Shown here piece by piece: positions 49,653 through 61,640 of a stretch of 64,000 nucleotides of DNA (positions are counted from its first letter, which is position 1; every line of letters starts with the position of its first letter). Origin of the DNA: Planctomycetota bacterium (GTDB lineage Bacteria; Planctomycetota; UBA1135; GCA-002686595); the NCBI GenBank assembly GCA_021413885.1, contig JAIOPM010000039.1:123343-187342 (forward strand), written 5' to 3'. Both the position numbers and the translations under genes were made by a program. A model generated the notes under the pieces. That model had not been told where the DNA came from, did not search any database, and saw only the letters and a list, made by a program, of their open reading frames with translations.

Positions 49653-49710
49653 GCCGCCGGGGCAACCCAGGCGACGGCGGCGGACGCGACGAAGCGCTAG
49701 GATCTGCACG

Positions 49711-50913
49711 ATGCCCGAACCTCTCCCTCGCGACGTCAAGAAGCAAGATGCCGCCGCGCGCACCGTGATCGAGCTCGACAGCGACGAACTGACCCGCGGT
49801 CCGTGGGTCTTCGCGCGCCAAGTGCGCGATCCCGAACAGGCGCCCGAGCCCGGAGCGCTCGTCGAAGTCCAAGACGCGTCGGCGCGCTTCGTCGGACACG
49901 CGTTGTGGAATCCGTACTCGGACATCCGGCTGCGGTTCGTCTCGCGCGGCCGCAAGAACGACCTCGATCGACCGCGCGAGTTCCTGTTGCGGCGGATCAA
50001 GCAAGCCGACGATCTGCGCCGCAAAGTCCTACGCCTCGATCGCGCGCACGATGCGTACCGCGTCGTCCACGCGGAGGGCGACGATCTCTCCGGACTCGTG
50101 GTCGATCGACTCGGCGACGCGTTGGTCTGCGAGTACCACGCGCTCGGCTTCTATCGCATGCGCCACGACATCGAGGCGGCGTTGAAGCAGCTCTACCCGA
50201 AGTTCGAGGTCGCGCACCGCGTGCCCGCGACCGCGGCGCGCGCGGAAGGCTTCGATCCCGACGAAGAACCCGAGCTCGCCGAGCGCGTGATCCACGAGAA
50301 TGGTCTCGCGTATCCGGTCGCGCCGGCGTTCGGCCACAAGACCGGTTGGTTCTGCGACCAGCGCGAGAACCGTCGGCGCGTCGCCGAACTCGCGGAGGGC
50401 CGCGACGTGCTCGACCTGTGCTGCAACCTCGGCGGCTTCGCGCTCAACTGCGCCAAGGCCGGAGCGAAGCGCGTGCGCGCGGTCGACCTCGACGAGGTCG
50501 TGCTCGAGCGCGCGACGCGAGCCGCCGAGCAGAACCAACTCGTCGTCGACTTCATCCACGCCGACGTCTTCGACTTCCTGCGCGCCGAACGTCCGCCGCG
50601 GCCGAACCTGGTGATCCTCGACCCGCACAAGCTCGTCGGCTCCCGCGAGCGGCTCGAGGAAGGCTTGCGCAAGTACTCCGACTTCAACGCGCTCGCGTTC
50701 GCCACCGTCGCCGAAGGCGGGATCCTCGCGACGTTCTCGTGCTCCGGCTCCCTCGATGAGCCCGGTTTCATCGGCATGCTCTTCCAGGCGGCTCGGCGCG
50801 CCGGGCGCGAGGTCAAACTGCTCTTCCAGGTCGGCGCGGGCCCGGATCACCCCCAACGGCCGGACTTCAGCCGCTCGCGCTACCTGAAGGGCGCGTTCTT
50901 CCAAGTCACCTGA
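49711..50913 (+). CDS. rlmI: RlmI-type 23S rRNA cytosine methyltransferase
   Basis: It has 400 residues. The N-terminal PUA-like domain (LTRGPWVFARQV, ALVEVQDASARFVGHALWN) is followed by the Rossmann domain with GHKTGWFCDQRENRR (near 208-222), the SAM loop DVLDLCCNLGGFALN (near 231) and ILDPHKL. This is the layout of RlmI and its relatives, which methylate C5 of cytosine in 23S rRNA. Assignment to RlmI rather than a paralogue is by pattern only. Confidence 0.85.
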   Translation: MPEPLPRDVKKQDAAARTVIELDSDELTRGPWVFARQVRDPEQAPEPGALVEVQDASARFVGHALWNPYSDIRLRFVSRGRKNDLDRPREFLLRRIKQADDLRRKVLRLDRAHDAYRVVHAEGDDLSGLVVDRLGDALVCEYHALGFYRMRHDIEAALKQLYPKFEVAHRVPATAARAEGFDPDEEPELAERVIHENGLAYPVAPAFGHKTGWFCDQRENRRRVAELAEGRDVLDLCCNLGGFALNCAKAGAKRVRAVDLDEVVLERATRAAEQNQLVVDFIHADVFDFLRAERPPRPNLVILDPHKLVGSRERLEEGLRKYSDFNALAFATVAEGGILATFSCSGSLDEPGFIGMLFQAARRAGREVKLLFQVGAGPDHPQRPDFSRSRYLKGAFFQVT

Positions 50914-51252
50914 GTGTTCTGAGTCGGAAGTTCGCTTGGGAACTTCCGAGTCGGAACACGGCCCGGCCGAAGGGCCGGGCTCGGCGCGTGAGCGCGCCGT
51001 GGCGCCGCAGGCACCGTCGCGCGGTCTCCCCGCGCGACTTGTCGGCGCGCCCGCGCCGCGCGCAGCCGTGGAGCTTTGCCGCGAACCGCTGCTCCCCCCG
51101 GGCGAACTTTCGGAGCTGACTCGGGGTCCGCCATTGGCTAGGATCCGCGCCAGTGCCCTCGTCCCCCCGCGCTGCGCGGAGTCGGGTCGAGGGCGCCCTC
51201 GTCCGAGCGCGGATCGTCCGAGATCCGCACCGCTACCAACCAGGAACTGCGC
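50914..51252 (+). other. Gene-free stretch with three successive hairpins
   Basis: Just after the methyltransferase stop there are three hairpins. The first is GTGTTC...GGAAGTTC with GAACTTCC...GAACAC (50914-50959, with a symmetrical internal loop). The second is GCCCGGCC/GGCCGGGC with loop GAAG (50961-50980). The third is GGCGCG/CGCGCC (about 50983-50998). No T-tract follows. The remaining 250 bases show no gene and probably hold the greA promoter. Confidence 0.4.
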
Positions 51253-55055
<3,803 letters not shown>

Positions 55056-55072
55056 TCCGCACGCGTGTTCAC

Positions 55073-55116
55073 GACGCCGCGTCGGTCCGAACGGACCGGC
55101 GCGGCGTCTTTCTTTT
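55073..55116 (+). terminator. Intrinsic terminator of ahcY
   Basis: A 16-bp stem, GACGCCGCG-T-CGGTCC (55073-55088) with 55093-55108, closes the loop GAAC and is followed by TTTCTTTT. It is the clearest terminator in the window. Confidence 0.93.
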
Positions 55117-55147
55117 CGTGGTTCGATCGCGCGAGTAGTCTCGCGCC

Positions 55148-56101
55148 ATGAGCGCGGGCGCATCCACCGGTCGCTTGGCGCCGAGCCCGACCGGTCGTCT
55201 GCATCTCGGCCACGCGCGTTCGTTCCTGCTCGCGTGGTGGCACGCGCGCTCGCGCGGCGGGCGGATGCTGTTGCGCGTCGAGGACCTCGATCGCGAGCGC
55301 GTCAAGCCGGGCTACGTCGACGGCGTGCTCCTGGACCTCGCGTGGCTCGGCCTCGATTGGGACGGCGCGCCGCTCTTGCAGTCCGTCGACACGAGCCCGA
55401 TGCAGCGCGCGGTCGACGCGTTGCTCGCCGCCGGCGTCGCGTACCCGTGCGTCTGCACGCGCGCGGAAGTCGCCGCGCTCTCCGCGCCGCACGCCAGCGA
55501 CGACGAAACGCGCTATCCCGGCACCTGCCGCGGGAAGTGGCGCACGCCCGACGGGGCCGAGAAGGCGACCGGCCGCAAGAGCGCTGTGCGTCTGCTGGTC
55601 GACGACGGACCGATCGAAGTGAACGACGGTTTCCTCGGCGCGCGCGCATTCGATGTCGCGGGCTCGGTCGGCGACTTCGTCGTGCGACGACGCGATGGAG
55701 CGTTCGCCTACCAACTCGCGGTCGTCGTCGACGACGCGCGCACCGGCGTCGACGAGATCGTGCGCGGCGCCGATCTACTGCCGAGCGCCGCGCGGCAGAA
55801 GTGGGTGCAAGCGCGCTTGGCTCTTCCCCATCCGCGTTGGTGGCACGTGCCGTTGGTCGTCGACGAGAGCGGCGCGCGGCTCGCGAAACGGCGCGGCGAT
55901 CTTTCGCTCGCCAGTTTGCGCGAATCCGGCGTCGATCCGCGCGCGGTCGTCGCGTGGGCGGCGCGCGCGAGCCGTCAACCGTGCGAGGACCGCGTCACCG
56001 CCGCGGAAGTGCTGCCGGGGTTCGCGCTCGAACGCGTCGGGCGCGACGACGTCGTGCTCGGTTCGAAGGACGTCGAGCGTTTGCTCGCCGCGCGAGCGTG
56101 A
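55148..56101 (+). CDS. gluQ: Glutamyl-Q tRNA(Asp) synthetase
   Basis: It attaches glutamate to queuosine in tRNA-Asp. It has 317 residues, with only the catalytic half of GluRS. It shows LAPSPTGRLHLGHARSFL (HIGH motif), LLRVEDLDRERV, GTCRGKW with Cys ligands for zinc (CVC earlier), and RLAKRRGD in place of KMSKS. There is no anticodon-binding domain, as in GluQ-RS. Confidence 0.92.
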   Translation: MSAGASTGRLAPSPTGRLHLGHARSFLLAWWHARSRGGRMLLRVEDLDRERVKPGYVDGVLLDLAWLGLDWDGAPLLQSVDTSPMQRAVDALLAAGVAYPCVCTRAEVAALSAPHASDDETRYPGTCRGKWRTPDGAEKATGRKSAVRLLVDDGPIEVNDGFLGARAFDVAGSVGDFVVRRRDGAFAYQLAVVVDDARTGVDEIVRGADLLPSAARQKWVQARLALPHPRWWHVPLVVDESGARLAKRRGDLSLASLRESGVDPRAVVAWAARASRQPCEDRVTAAEVLPGFALERVGRDDVVLGSKDVERLLAARA

Positions 56102-56931
56102 GCGTGCGAACATCGCGTCGCGTGTTCGTCTGGCTCCTCGTCCCCGCGGGTCTCTATCTCGCGGTCTGCGTCGCCGCGTGGGCGTTCGAACGCAAGCTCG
56201 TCTACTTCCCGGGGCCCGCGCCGACGACGACGCCGCGCGAGTTCGGCCTCGAGTACGTCGACGCGCCGCTCACGACGAGCGACGGCGTCGCGCTCTCCGC
56301 GTGGTTCCTGCCGGCGCGCGCGCCGCGTGTCGCGGTGCTCGTTTGCCACGGCAACGCGGGCTCGATCGAGAACCGCATCGACAAGGCGCGCGTCTTCGTC
56401 GAGCTCGGCGCGAGCGTCTTGCTCTTCGACTACCGCGGCTACGGCGCGAGCGCCGGTTCTCCGAGTGAGGAAGGCACCTACCTCGACGCCGAGTGCGCGT
56501 TCGACGAACTCGCGCGGTGCGCGCCCGGCCTCGCGGTCGTCGCGTACGGCGAATCGCTCGGCGGCGCGATCGCGGTCGAGCTCGCGCGTCGCCGCCCGCT
56601 CGCCGGCTTGATCCTCGACAGCACTTTCACGTCGCTGCCTGCGGTCGGAGCGAACGCGTACCCGTGGTTGCCGGTGCGCCTGCTCGCGCGCACGCGCTAC
56701 GACAGCGAGGCGAAGCTCGCGACCCTCGACGTTCCGGTGCTCGTCGCGCATTCTCGCGGCGATCGGGTCGTGCCGTTCGAACACGGCCGAGCGCTCCACG
56801 CCGCCGCCAAGCGCCCGGTCGCCTTCGTCGAAACCCGGGGCGGCCACAACGAAGGAGGCCTCTTGCTCGCCGCCGATTCCGCGCGCGCGGTCGCCGATTT
56901 CCTGGCCGCCGTCGCGCCCGCGCGCCGCTGA
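56098..56931 (+). CDS. Alpha/beta hydrolase (membrane-anchored)
   Basis: It has 277 residues and a GTG start overlapping the gluQ stop in GTGA. One membrane helix near 8-28 is followed by the hydrolase: VCHGNAGSIENR (oxyanion), FDYRGYGASAGSPSEEG, the nucleophile elbow YGESLGGAIA, then SRGDRVVPFEHG (acid) and GGHNEGG (His). This is the BEM46/YfhR-type family, whose physiological substrate is unknown. It would face the periplasm or lie on the membrane. Confidence 0.88.
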   Translation: MSVRTSRRVFVWLLVPAGLYLAVCVAAWAFERKLVYFPGPAPTTTPREFGLEYVDAPLTTSDGVALSAWFLPARAPRVAVLVCHGNAGSIENRIDKARVFVELGASVLLFDYRGYGASAGSPSEEGTYLDAECAFDELARCAPGLAVVAYGESLGGAIAVELARRRPLAGLILDSTFTSLPAVGANAYPWLPVRLLARTRYDSEAKLATLDVPVLVAHSRGDRVVPFEHGRALHAAAKRPVAFVETRGGHNEGGLLLAADSARAVADFLAAVAPARR

Positions 56932-56983
56932 CCGCGAGCCTTGACACTCCGCGTCGCCCGGCTACCCTTCTCGTCCCTCGCGC

Positions 56984-57058
56984 TCCCCGATAGCTCAATG
57001 GTAGAGCATCCGGCTGTTAACCGGAGGGTTGTAGGTTCGAGCCCTACTCGGGGAGCCA
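56984..57058 (+). tRNA. tRNA-Asn (anticodon GTT)
   Basis: Acceptor TCCCCGA pairs with TCGGGGA, discriminator G, encoded CCA. The anticodon arm is TCCGG-CTGTTAA-CCGGA. It marks the left edge of the second accessory region and could be an integration site; I saw no repeat of its 3' end further right in the window. Confidence 0.97.
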
Positions 57059-57346
57059 TCTCTTCTTTCGCGCTCGTAAGCCGTAGCGGCGAGCGCTGAA
57101 CAGCGCGCCAAGAGCGTGCTTCGCGAGGCGGTCACAAGTCGCGCACGCGACGCGAGATGCGCGCGCTGTTTCGCGCGGTGCGTTCTCAGTTTGCACCGGG
57201 CAGATCGGGTGCCCGATCTGGATCACGTCGAGGCTGATCGGACCCCATGCTCGATCGTTCTGCAAACTCTCTGAGAGCGCCGAAAAGCTGTTAAGCGGTC
57301 GGGGTCGAGTCGGTTCGGACACCTCACCGGAGTAGACGCCGGACGA

Positions 57347-58465
57347 TCACTTTCCCGTCTCGACCTGAAGCACGGCTGGATGCAGCAGGTCGCTCCACGG
57401 GCCGAACGGCGTCGACGCGACAGACCCGTCCGGCCACGAGACCTTCAGGGAGAACTGAACCTCGTCGGCAGGTGCCTCATCCGCGTACAGCGATGCGCGC
57501 ACGACACCGATGCTCAGTTCGTACGGCAGGTTGAGCTCGACCGAACCGCCAGCCGCGATGCGATACGCGAGCCACACTCGATTGGGGGCAAGTCGGCTGT
57601 CGGCGTACGGCGAGGGGAGGGTCGCTTCGACAATCGGTACAGCCTGGGCCGTTACCACGAGCGTGTTCGACTCCGAGGCGTCCACCGTGGCCAGGGGCAC
57701 CCACCAACCAATCGGGCACAAGACGCTCTCCACCTTGAAGCGTCCGGGAACCGTGAGTCGAGAGACGACGTCGACCCCCTCGTCGAACGTGATCCGGTGG
57801 AACGCGAAGACCGATCCAGCGGCGTCGCAGGATGCCTGAACTTCGAGCGTGTCCGCAAATCCGGCTTCGCCCACTCTCGTCAACAAGTCCAGCGAACCGG
57901 TGCGGTCGAGTTCAATACTCCGAACGTCGACGAGCACGCGCCCCGTCGTCACACCGCGGAGCACGACGTCGCAAGGCCGCGGCGCAGGGATGATGTGAAG
58001 CCGATCGCCTGAGCTGTGGGAGAAGATGTGGACGATGTCGCAACTCAGCCGGACCTGAATCGTCTCGCCGAGAGCGTCGAGCGTGGCGGCGTCTACTGTT
58101 CCTTCCGCATCGAGGGCGACCCTCCACTTCGGGGCCGAGGCGGATAGCGAGCTGCTGCCTACTAGCGAGCGCGCGGATCGCCGCAGCCACAGCCCGACCG
58201 CCGGACTTCCGTCGGAGTAGGCAAACCGCACCCTGTCGTTGACGACAGCGGGAACCGAGTCGCCCGCGCCCGGATCGACGCTGGAACGCGCGCCGAGCGC
58301 CGGTTCCATCTGAGTCGAAGGACCCGCGATATCCGCCTGCATCGGCGCAGGATCTTCGCTCCGCTGAACTGAGTCCACCGAGCGGTCCGTGCACAACACG
58401 AGCAAGGCAACGACGCCGAAGATCAGCGCGATCGCTCCAGCAACACCAGCCACTGATCGGGTCAT
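57347..58465 (-). CDS. Membrane-anchored extracytoplasmic beta-rich protein, unknown
   Basis: It has 372 residues. A membrane helix at about 6-26 (GVAGAIALIFGVVALLVLC) is followed by a Pro/Ser-rich linker and beta-strand domains with short loops (VRFAYSDGSPAVGLWLRRS, RIAAGGSVELNLPYELSIG), similar to carboxypeptidase-regulatory or Ig-like folds. It is divergent from the 58876 gene, whose layout is the same, so the two may work together. The family is not recognised. Confidence 0.65.
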   Translation of the reverse strand: MTRSVAGVAGAIALIFGVVALLVLCTDRSVDSVQRSEDPAPMQADIAGPSTQMEPALGARSSVDPGAGDSVPAVVNDRVRFAYSDGSPAVGLWLRRSARSLVGSSSLSASAPKWRVALDAEGTVDAATLDALGETIQVRLSCDIVHIFSHSSGDRLHIIPAPRPCDVVLRGVTTGRVLVDVRSIELDRTGSLDLLTRVGEAGFADTLEVQASCDAAGSVFAFHRITFDEGVDVVSRLTVPGRFKVESVLCPIGWWVPLATVDASESNTLVVTAQAVPIVEATLPSPYADSRLAPNRVWLAYRIAAGGSVELNLPYELSIGVVRASLYADEAPADEVQFSLKVSWPDGSVASTPFGPWSDLLHPAVLQVETGK

Positions 58466-58875
58466 GGTTCGGTGACGGATCTCCGTCGGCAAACGTACAT
58501 CCTGTCCGGTCGGGCACCAGGGATCGACTTCGATGTGAGCTCCGAGCGCGCGCCGATGCCTTCTACCGCGCAAGTCTCAGCTCCCCGGCACGAACCTCAT
58601 CCGCACCCGTCGACTTCCAACACCCGCGCGGTTGTAAGACACGACGCGGAGCTCGTTCGTCGTCGCGTCCGACGATCGATCGGCGGAAACATCCGCGGTG
58701 CGTTCACGCAGCTCCATCGCGGAGGTACCGATCACTTCCCAGGGTGAACAGGGACAGTCCAACATTCACGTCCCGCAAGCGTCACCGCCTCGCCGGAACT
58801 GCATACTGAAACGCTGTCCAGCCTGCGCGTGCGGTTGGGAGACCTCGGTTCAGCAGCTCCACTTGCCTGGAGTTC
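58466..58875. other. Intergenic region between divergent genes; possible gene remnant
   Basis: 410 bases. It should hold both promoters, but no clear boxes are seen. On the minus strand, 58577-58650 reads NELRVVSYNRAGVGSRR and ends in RFVPGS, which looks like the tail of a secreted planctomycete-style beta protein without its body. This may be a decayed gene end or chance. Confidence 0.3.
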
Positions 58876-60312
58876 ATGGGAGACGACGTGCCGGTTCGCG
58901 AAGCATCCACACCGCGCGCGCGAAGCGACGTGCGACGACGCACGATCCTCGCCGTAGCCGCCGCCGTCGTAGTCGCTTTCGGACTTGCGTACTGGCACTG
59001 GAGTGGCGGCACCACGCAGCTACCTGCGTCGACGGCTGGGAGTTCGCAGCCTCCCCCGTTGACCAGCGCTCCTGCTGCGGAGCAGCGGGTCCTAGATACG
59101 CCCGCGACAACGCCGCCTCCGCGAGCCATCGAACCGTCGGGAGCCTCCGAACCAGCGTCGATCCGAGGCCGCGTCGTCGACCAGTTCGGGCAATCTGTCC
59201 GAGCGTCGGTGTTGCTGAGCGGCGTCACGCCACGTCGAGATCCAGTACGTTCGATGGCCGGAGACACGTTCTCGTTCGCGCGCCTTGCCCAGGGACGGTT
59301 TCGCCTCACTGTGGACGCGCCATCTCTCCCTCCTCACATCCTGCCGCCTTGGAGTCAGGAAGACGCTGGACCGGCTGCGCGGTCACCTGGCTACTACGAG
59401 ACCGTCGTGGACGTCGGATCGACGGGCACCACCGACCTCGAACTCCACGTGTGGAAGGCGTCGACGGTGCACGGGTTGGTGTTGGACCAACTGGGTGCGC
59501 CGGTGAGCGGAGTGATGGTTCGGCTACAGGAAGCTGATCCCCCGCTCGCATCGCTCTCGCACGACGCTTGGACGGATCAGGACGGCTTCTTTCACTGCGT
59601 GGATATCTACCCGGGCCACTTCCGCACGCAGATCCACTGCCCACCGGGACATGCGAGATCCGCTTGGGCATCGCCTCCGACGCAATCATTGGATTTGGTC
59701 GGGGGCGAGACCGTTACCCTGGAGCTTCGTTATCTGGCAGGCTCGGACTTCAGCGGACGCGTGATCGACGCCGAGGGCGCACCTGTTCGTGGCGTCGATA
59801 TCGCGGCGCGGCAACAACTGAATATCGGTCTGTTCGACCCGCTGTGCACGACCGACACCGACGCGAATGGCGAGTTCCAGTTGCGCGGATTGCCAGGTGC
59901 TGAAATCACTGTGGTGATCGGTTCGATCGCCAGCAGCAAGACGTCGGGACGCCAAACGATTACCAAGTGGGTCGCCGACACTGTGGACTTGCGCAACGGC
60001 CCGGCAGCAGATCGGAGCTACACGGTGCGACTAATGCGCCCGTTTCGCCTCGATGCAAAGATTGTTACGCAGGACGGAAGGGCCCCAAGTGACGCGCTCC
60101 GCAAGAAGGCGCGTGCGTCGATCGTTTCCGGCGACGGCAAGCGCGTTTCGTTGAAGATCGGCGCCAAGGGCACCTTCGACTGGGAGATCGAGACCCCGAG
60201 CGAGACGGTCACGCTTGAGGTCTGGGGTCAGGACGACAGCTTCCCCAAGCAGTCATTTGTAGTCGTCCCTGAACCGCTCGCGACTCGCGAGATTGTTGTG
60301 ACCATTCGATGA
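58876..60312 (+). CDS. Membrane-anchored protein with carboxypeptidase-regulatory-like domains
   Basis: It has 478 residues. A basic start and a membrane helix (about 23-42) are followed by a Pro/Thr linker to about 90. Three or more CarboxypepD_reg-type units follow: IRGRVVDQFGQSVRASVLLSG, VHGLVLDQLGAPVSGVMVRL and FSGRVIDAEGAPVRGVDIA, each followed by a DGxF or NGEF strand. Such repeats are stalk or adhesion modules on the outside of the cell. It reads into the Gly-rich protein gene after 6 bases, so the two are one operon. Confidence 0.8.
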   Translation: MGDDVPVREASTPRARSDVRRRTILAVAAAVVVAFGLAYWHWSGGTTQLPASTAGSSQPPPLTSAPAAEQRVLDTPATTPPPRAIEPSGASEPASIRGRVVDQFGQSVRASVLLSGVTPRRDPVRSMAGDTFSFARLAQGRFRLTVDAPSLPPHILPPWSQEDAGPAARSPGYYETVVDVGSTGTTDLELHVWKASTVHGLVLDQLGAPVSGVMVRLQEADPPLASLSHDAWTDQDGFFHCVDIYPGHFRTQIHCPPGHARSAWASPPTQSLDLVGGETVTLELRYLAGSDFSGRVIDAEGAPVRGVDIAARQQLNIGLFDPLCTTDTDANGEFQLRGLPGAEITVVIGSIASSKTSGRQTITKWVADTVDLRNGPAADRSYTVRLMRPFRLDAKIVTQDGRAPSDALRKKARASIVSGDGKRVSLKIGAKGTFDWEIETPSETVTLEVWGQDDSFPKQSFVVVPEPLATREIVVTIR

Positions 60313-60318
60313 TAAGAC

Positions 60319-61224
60319 ATGAAGCGTCGTTTCTTGATCTCTCTGATCGTGACCATGGCGAGCACGCTCTCCGTATCGTCCGCAGCGACGTACGAATTCG
60401 GAGGCGGCCATTACGGGGACTATCCGCCGGGATATCCGTTTGGGCAAACGGGAGACCCGTCGCACCCTAACGGATACGACGGATACCCCGGTGACACGCC
60501 CCCGGGCACGCCGGGTGCTCCGAACGGAACACCGCCGGGTGGTGGAACAGGTGGCACCGGCGCGTCGGGCAGCGCGTCCAACCCGCCGGGCAACGGTGGG
60601 ACGGGCGGCCCCGGAGCACCCGGGGATCCGGCAGGCGTACCGCCGACAGCACCCGGGACAGGAGGTAACGGCGGCAAGGCCGGAAGCGCCCCGACCGGCA
60701 GCAATTCGGATGGCGGTGACGGTGGCGACGGCGGCGATGGTGGTTCGTCGACATCCGGCGACGGTGGGAAAGCCGGAAACGGCGGGAACGGCGGGCACGG
60801 CGCAGGATCTGGCGACGGTGGATCAGGTGGCGACGGCGGAGTCGGGGGCGGCACGACGGACACGTTCGACGACGGCGGAGCTGGAGGCAACGGAGGTAAG
60901 GGAGGCAACTCCGAAGCTGGCGGCACCGGTTCCGGTGGTGACGGCGGCACAGGAGGGCCGGGTGGCGAGTCGGACACCGGGGAGGGCGGAAAAGGCGGTG
61001 ACGGCGGTCCGGGTGGGAACTCGTCCGTCGACCCCGGCGATGGTGGAGGCAAAGGCGCTGGCGGCGACGGTCTCTTGGACGGCGATGACGGAGCTACTGG
61101 GGACGACGGAAAGCAACTCAGCGGCAACGGAGCCGCGCCGCGCGGCGGTCTGGAAACCGTGGACACTCTGACTGGGCTCATTGGACTGATCGTCACGTTC
61201 CTCGCCTGGAAGTTCCCCGTCTAG
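60319..61224 (+). CDS. Secreted glycine-rich GGxGG-repeat protein
   Basis: It has 301 residues. A signal peptide (1-22, ending VSSAA) is followed by a Pro/Gly/Tyr segment, then from about 75 to 275 almost pure GG-N-GG, DGGDGG and GGKGG repeats. These resemble the PGRS region of mycobacterial proteins, which fold as polyglycine II sheets. A final hydrophobic end, GLIGLIVTFLAWKFPV, could hold it in a membrane or serve as an export signal. Acidic Asp is common in the repeats, so calcium binding is possible. It is 6 bases behind the CarboxypepD_reg gene. Confidence 0.75.
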   Translation: MKRRFLISLIVTMASTLSVSSAATYEFGGGHYGDYPPGYPFGQTGDPSHPNGYDGYPGDTPPGTPGAPNGTPPGGGTGGTGASGSASNPPGNGGTGGPGAPGDPAGVPPTAPGTGGNGGKAGSAPTGSNSDGGDGGDGGDGGSSTSGDGGKAGNGGNGGHGAGSGDGGSGGDGGVGGGTTDTFDDGGAGGNGGKGGNSEAGGTGSGGDGGTGGPGGESDTGEGGKGGDGGPGGNSSVDPGDGGGKGAGGDGLLDGDDGATGDDGKQLSGNGAAPRGGLETVDTLTGLIGLIVTFLAWKFPV

Positions 61225-61367
61225 CAGCGTCCACCGTTCACGGGATGACGCAGATTCGACTCGCCGGGAGGAGATAACTCCTTCCGGCTTGATCACCGCG
61301 CACGTCGCGTCGGAGCCTTTCTACGAAAGTTCGGTTGCGCGGGCTGCACCGACCGCCGCTCGGATGA

Positions 61368-61640
61368 TCATGCTCGCGTTAGCAGCAGCTCTTGCTCCCG
61401 CACCGGCAGCAAGATCATGTTCACCACCTGCGTCATGCGCGCTCTCGTGACGCCGAGTAGTCGCGCCGCCGCAGCGTAGTCCACCAACTCCCCCGCCTCG
61501 ATCTTCCGTTCGATCCAGTAGGCGAGCGCAAGTCGTCGTGCGGCCCGACTCGGCCCCGGATCCCGCACGACCGGCATCGGTCGCGGCTTCGGCGTGCGCT
61601 TCGGCTTCGCGAGGTCGATCTTGAACCGGACCGTCGTCAT
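61368..61640 (-). CDS. Small helix-turn-helix protein of recombinase cassette
   Basis: It has 90 residues. The first 30 are Lys/Pro/Arg-rich. The rest carries a helix-turn-helix: LVDYAAAARLLGVTRARMTQVVNMILLP. Its start overlaps the recombinase stop by four bases (ATGA). It is probably an accessory DNA-binding or directionality factor; this role is inferred from position. Confidence 0.7.
   Translation of the reverse strand: MTTVRFKIDLAKPKRTPKPRPMPVVRDPGPSRAARRLALAYWIERKIEAGELVDYAAAARLLGVTRARMTQVVNMILLPVREQELLLTRA

Noticed and set aside
57044..57322. Minus-strand frame of 92 codons next to tRNA-Asn
   Set aside because: It overlaps the 3' end of the tRNA, has no ribosome site and shows no recognisable pattern.
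58472..58747. Plus-strand frame of 91 codons in the divergent intergenic region
   Set aside because: Arg/His/Pro-rich without secondary-structure pattern or ribosome site; the region more likely holds promoters.
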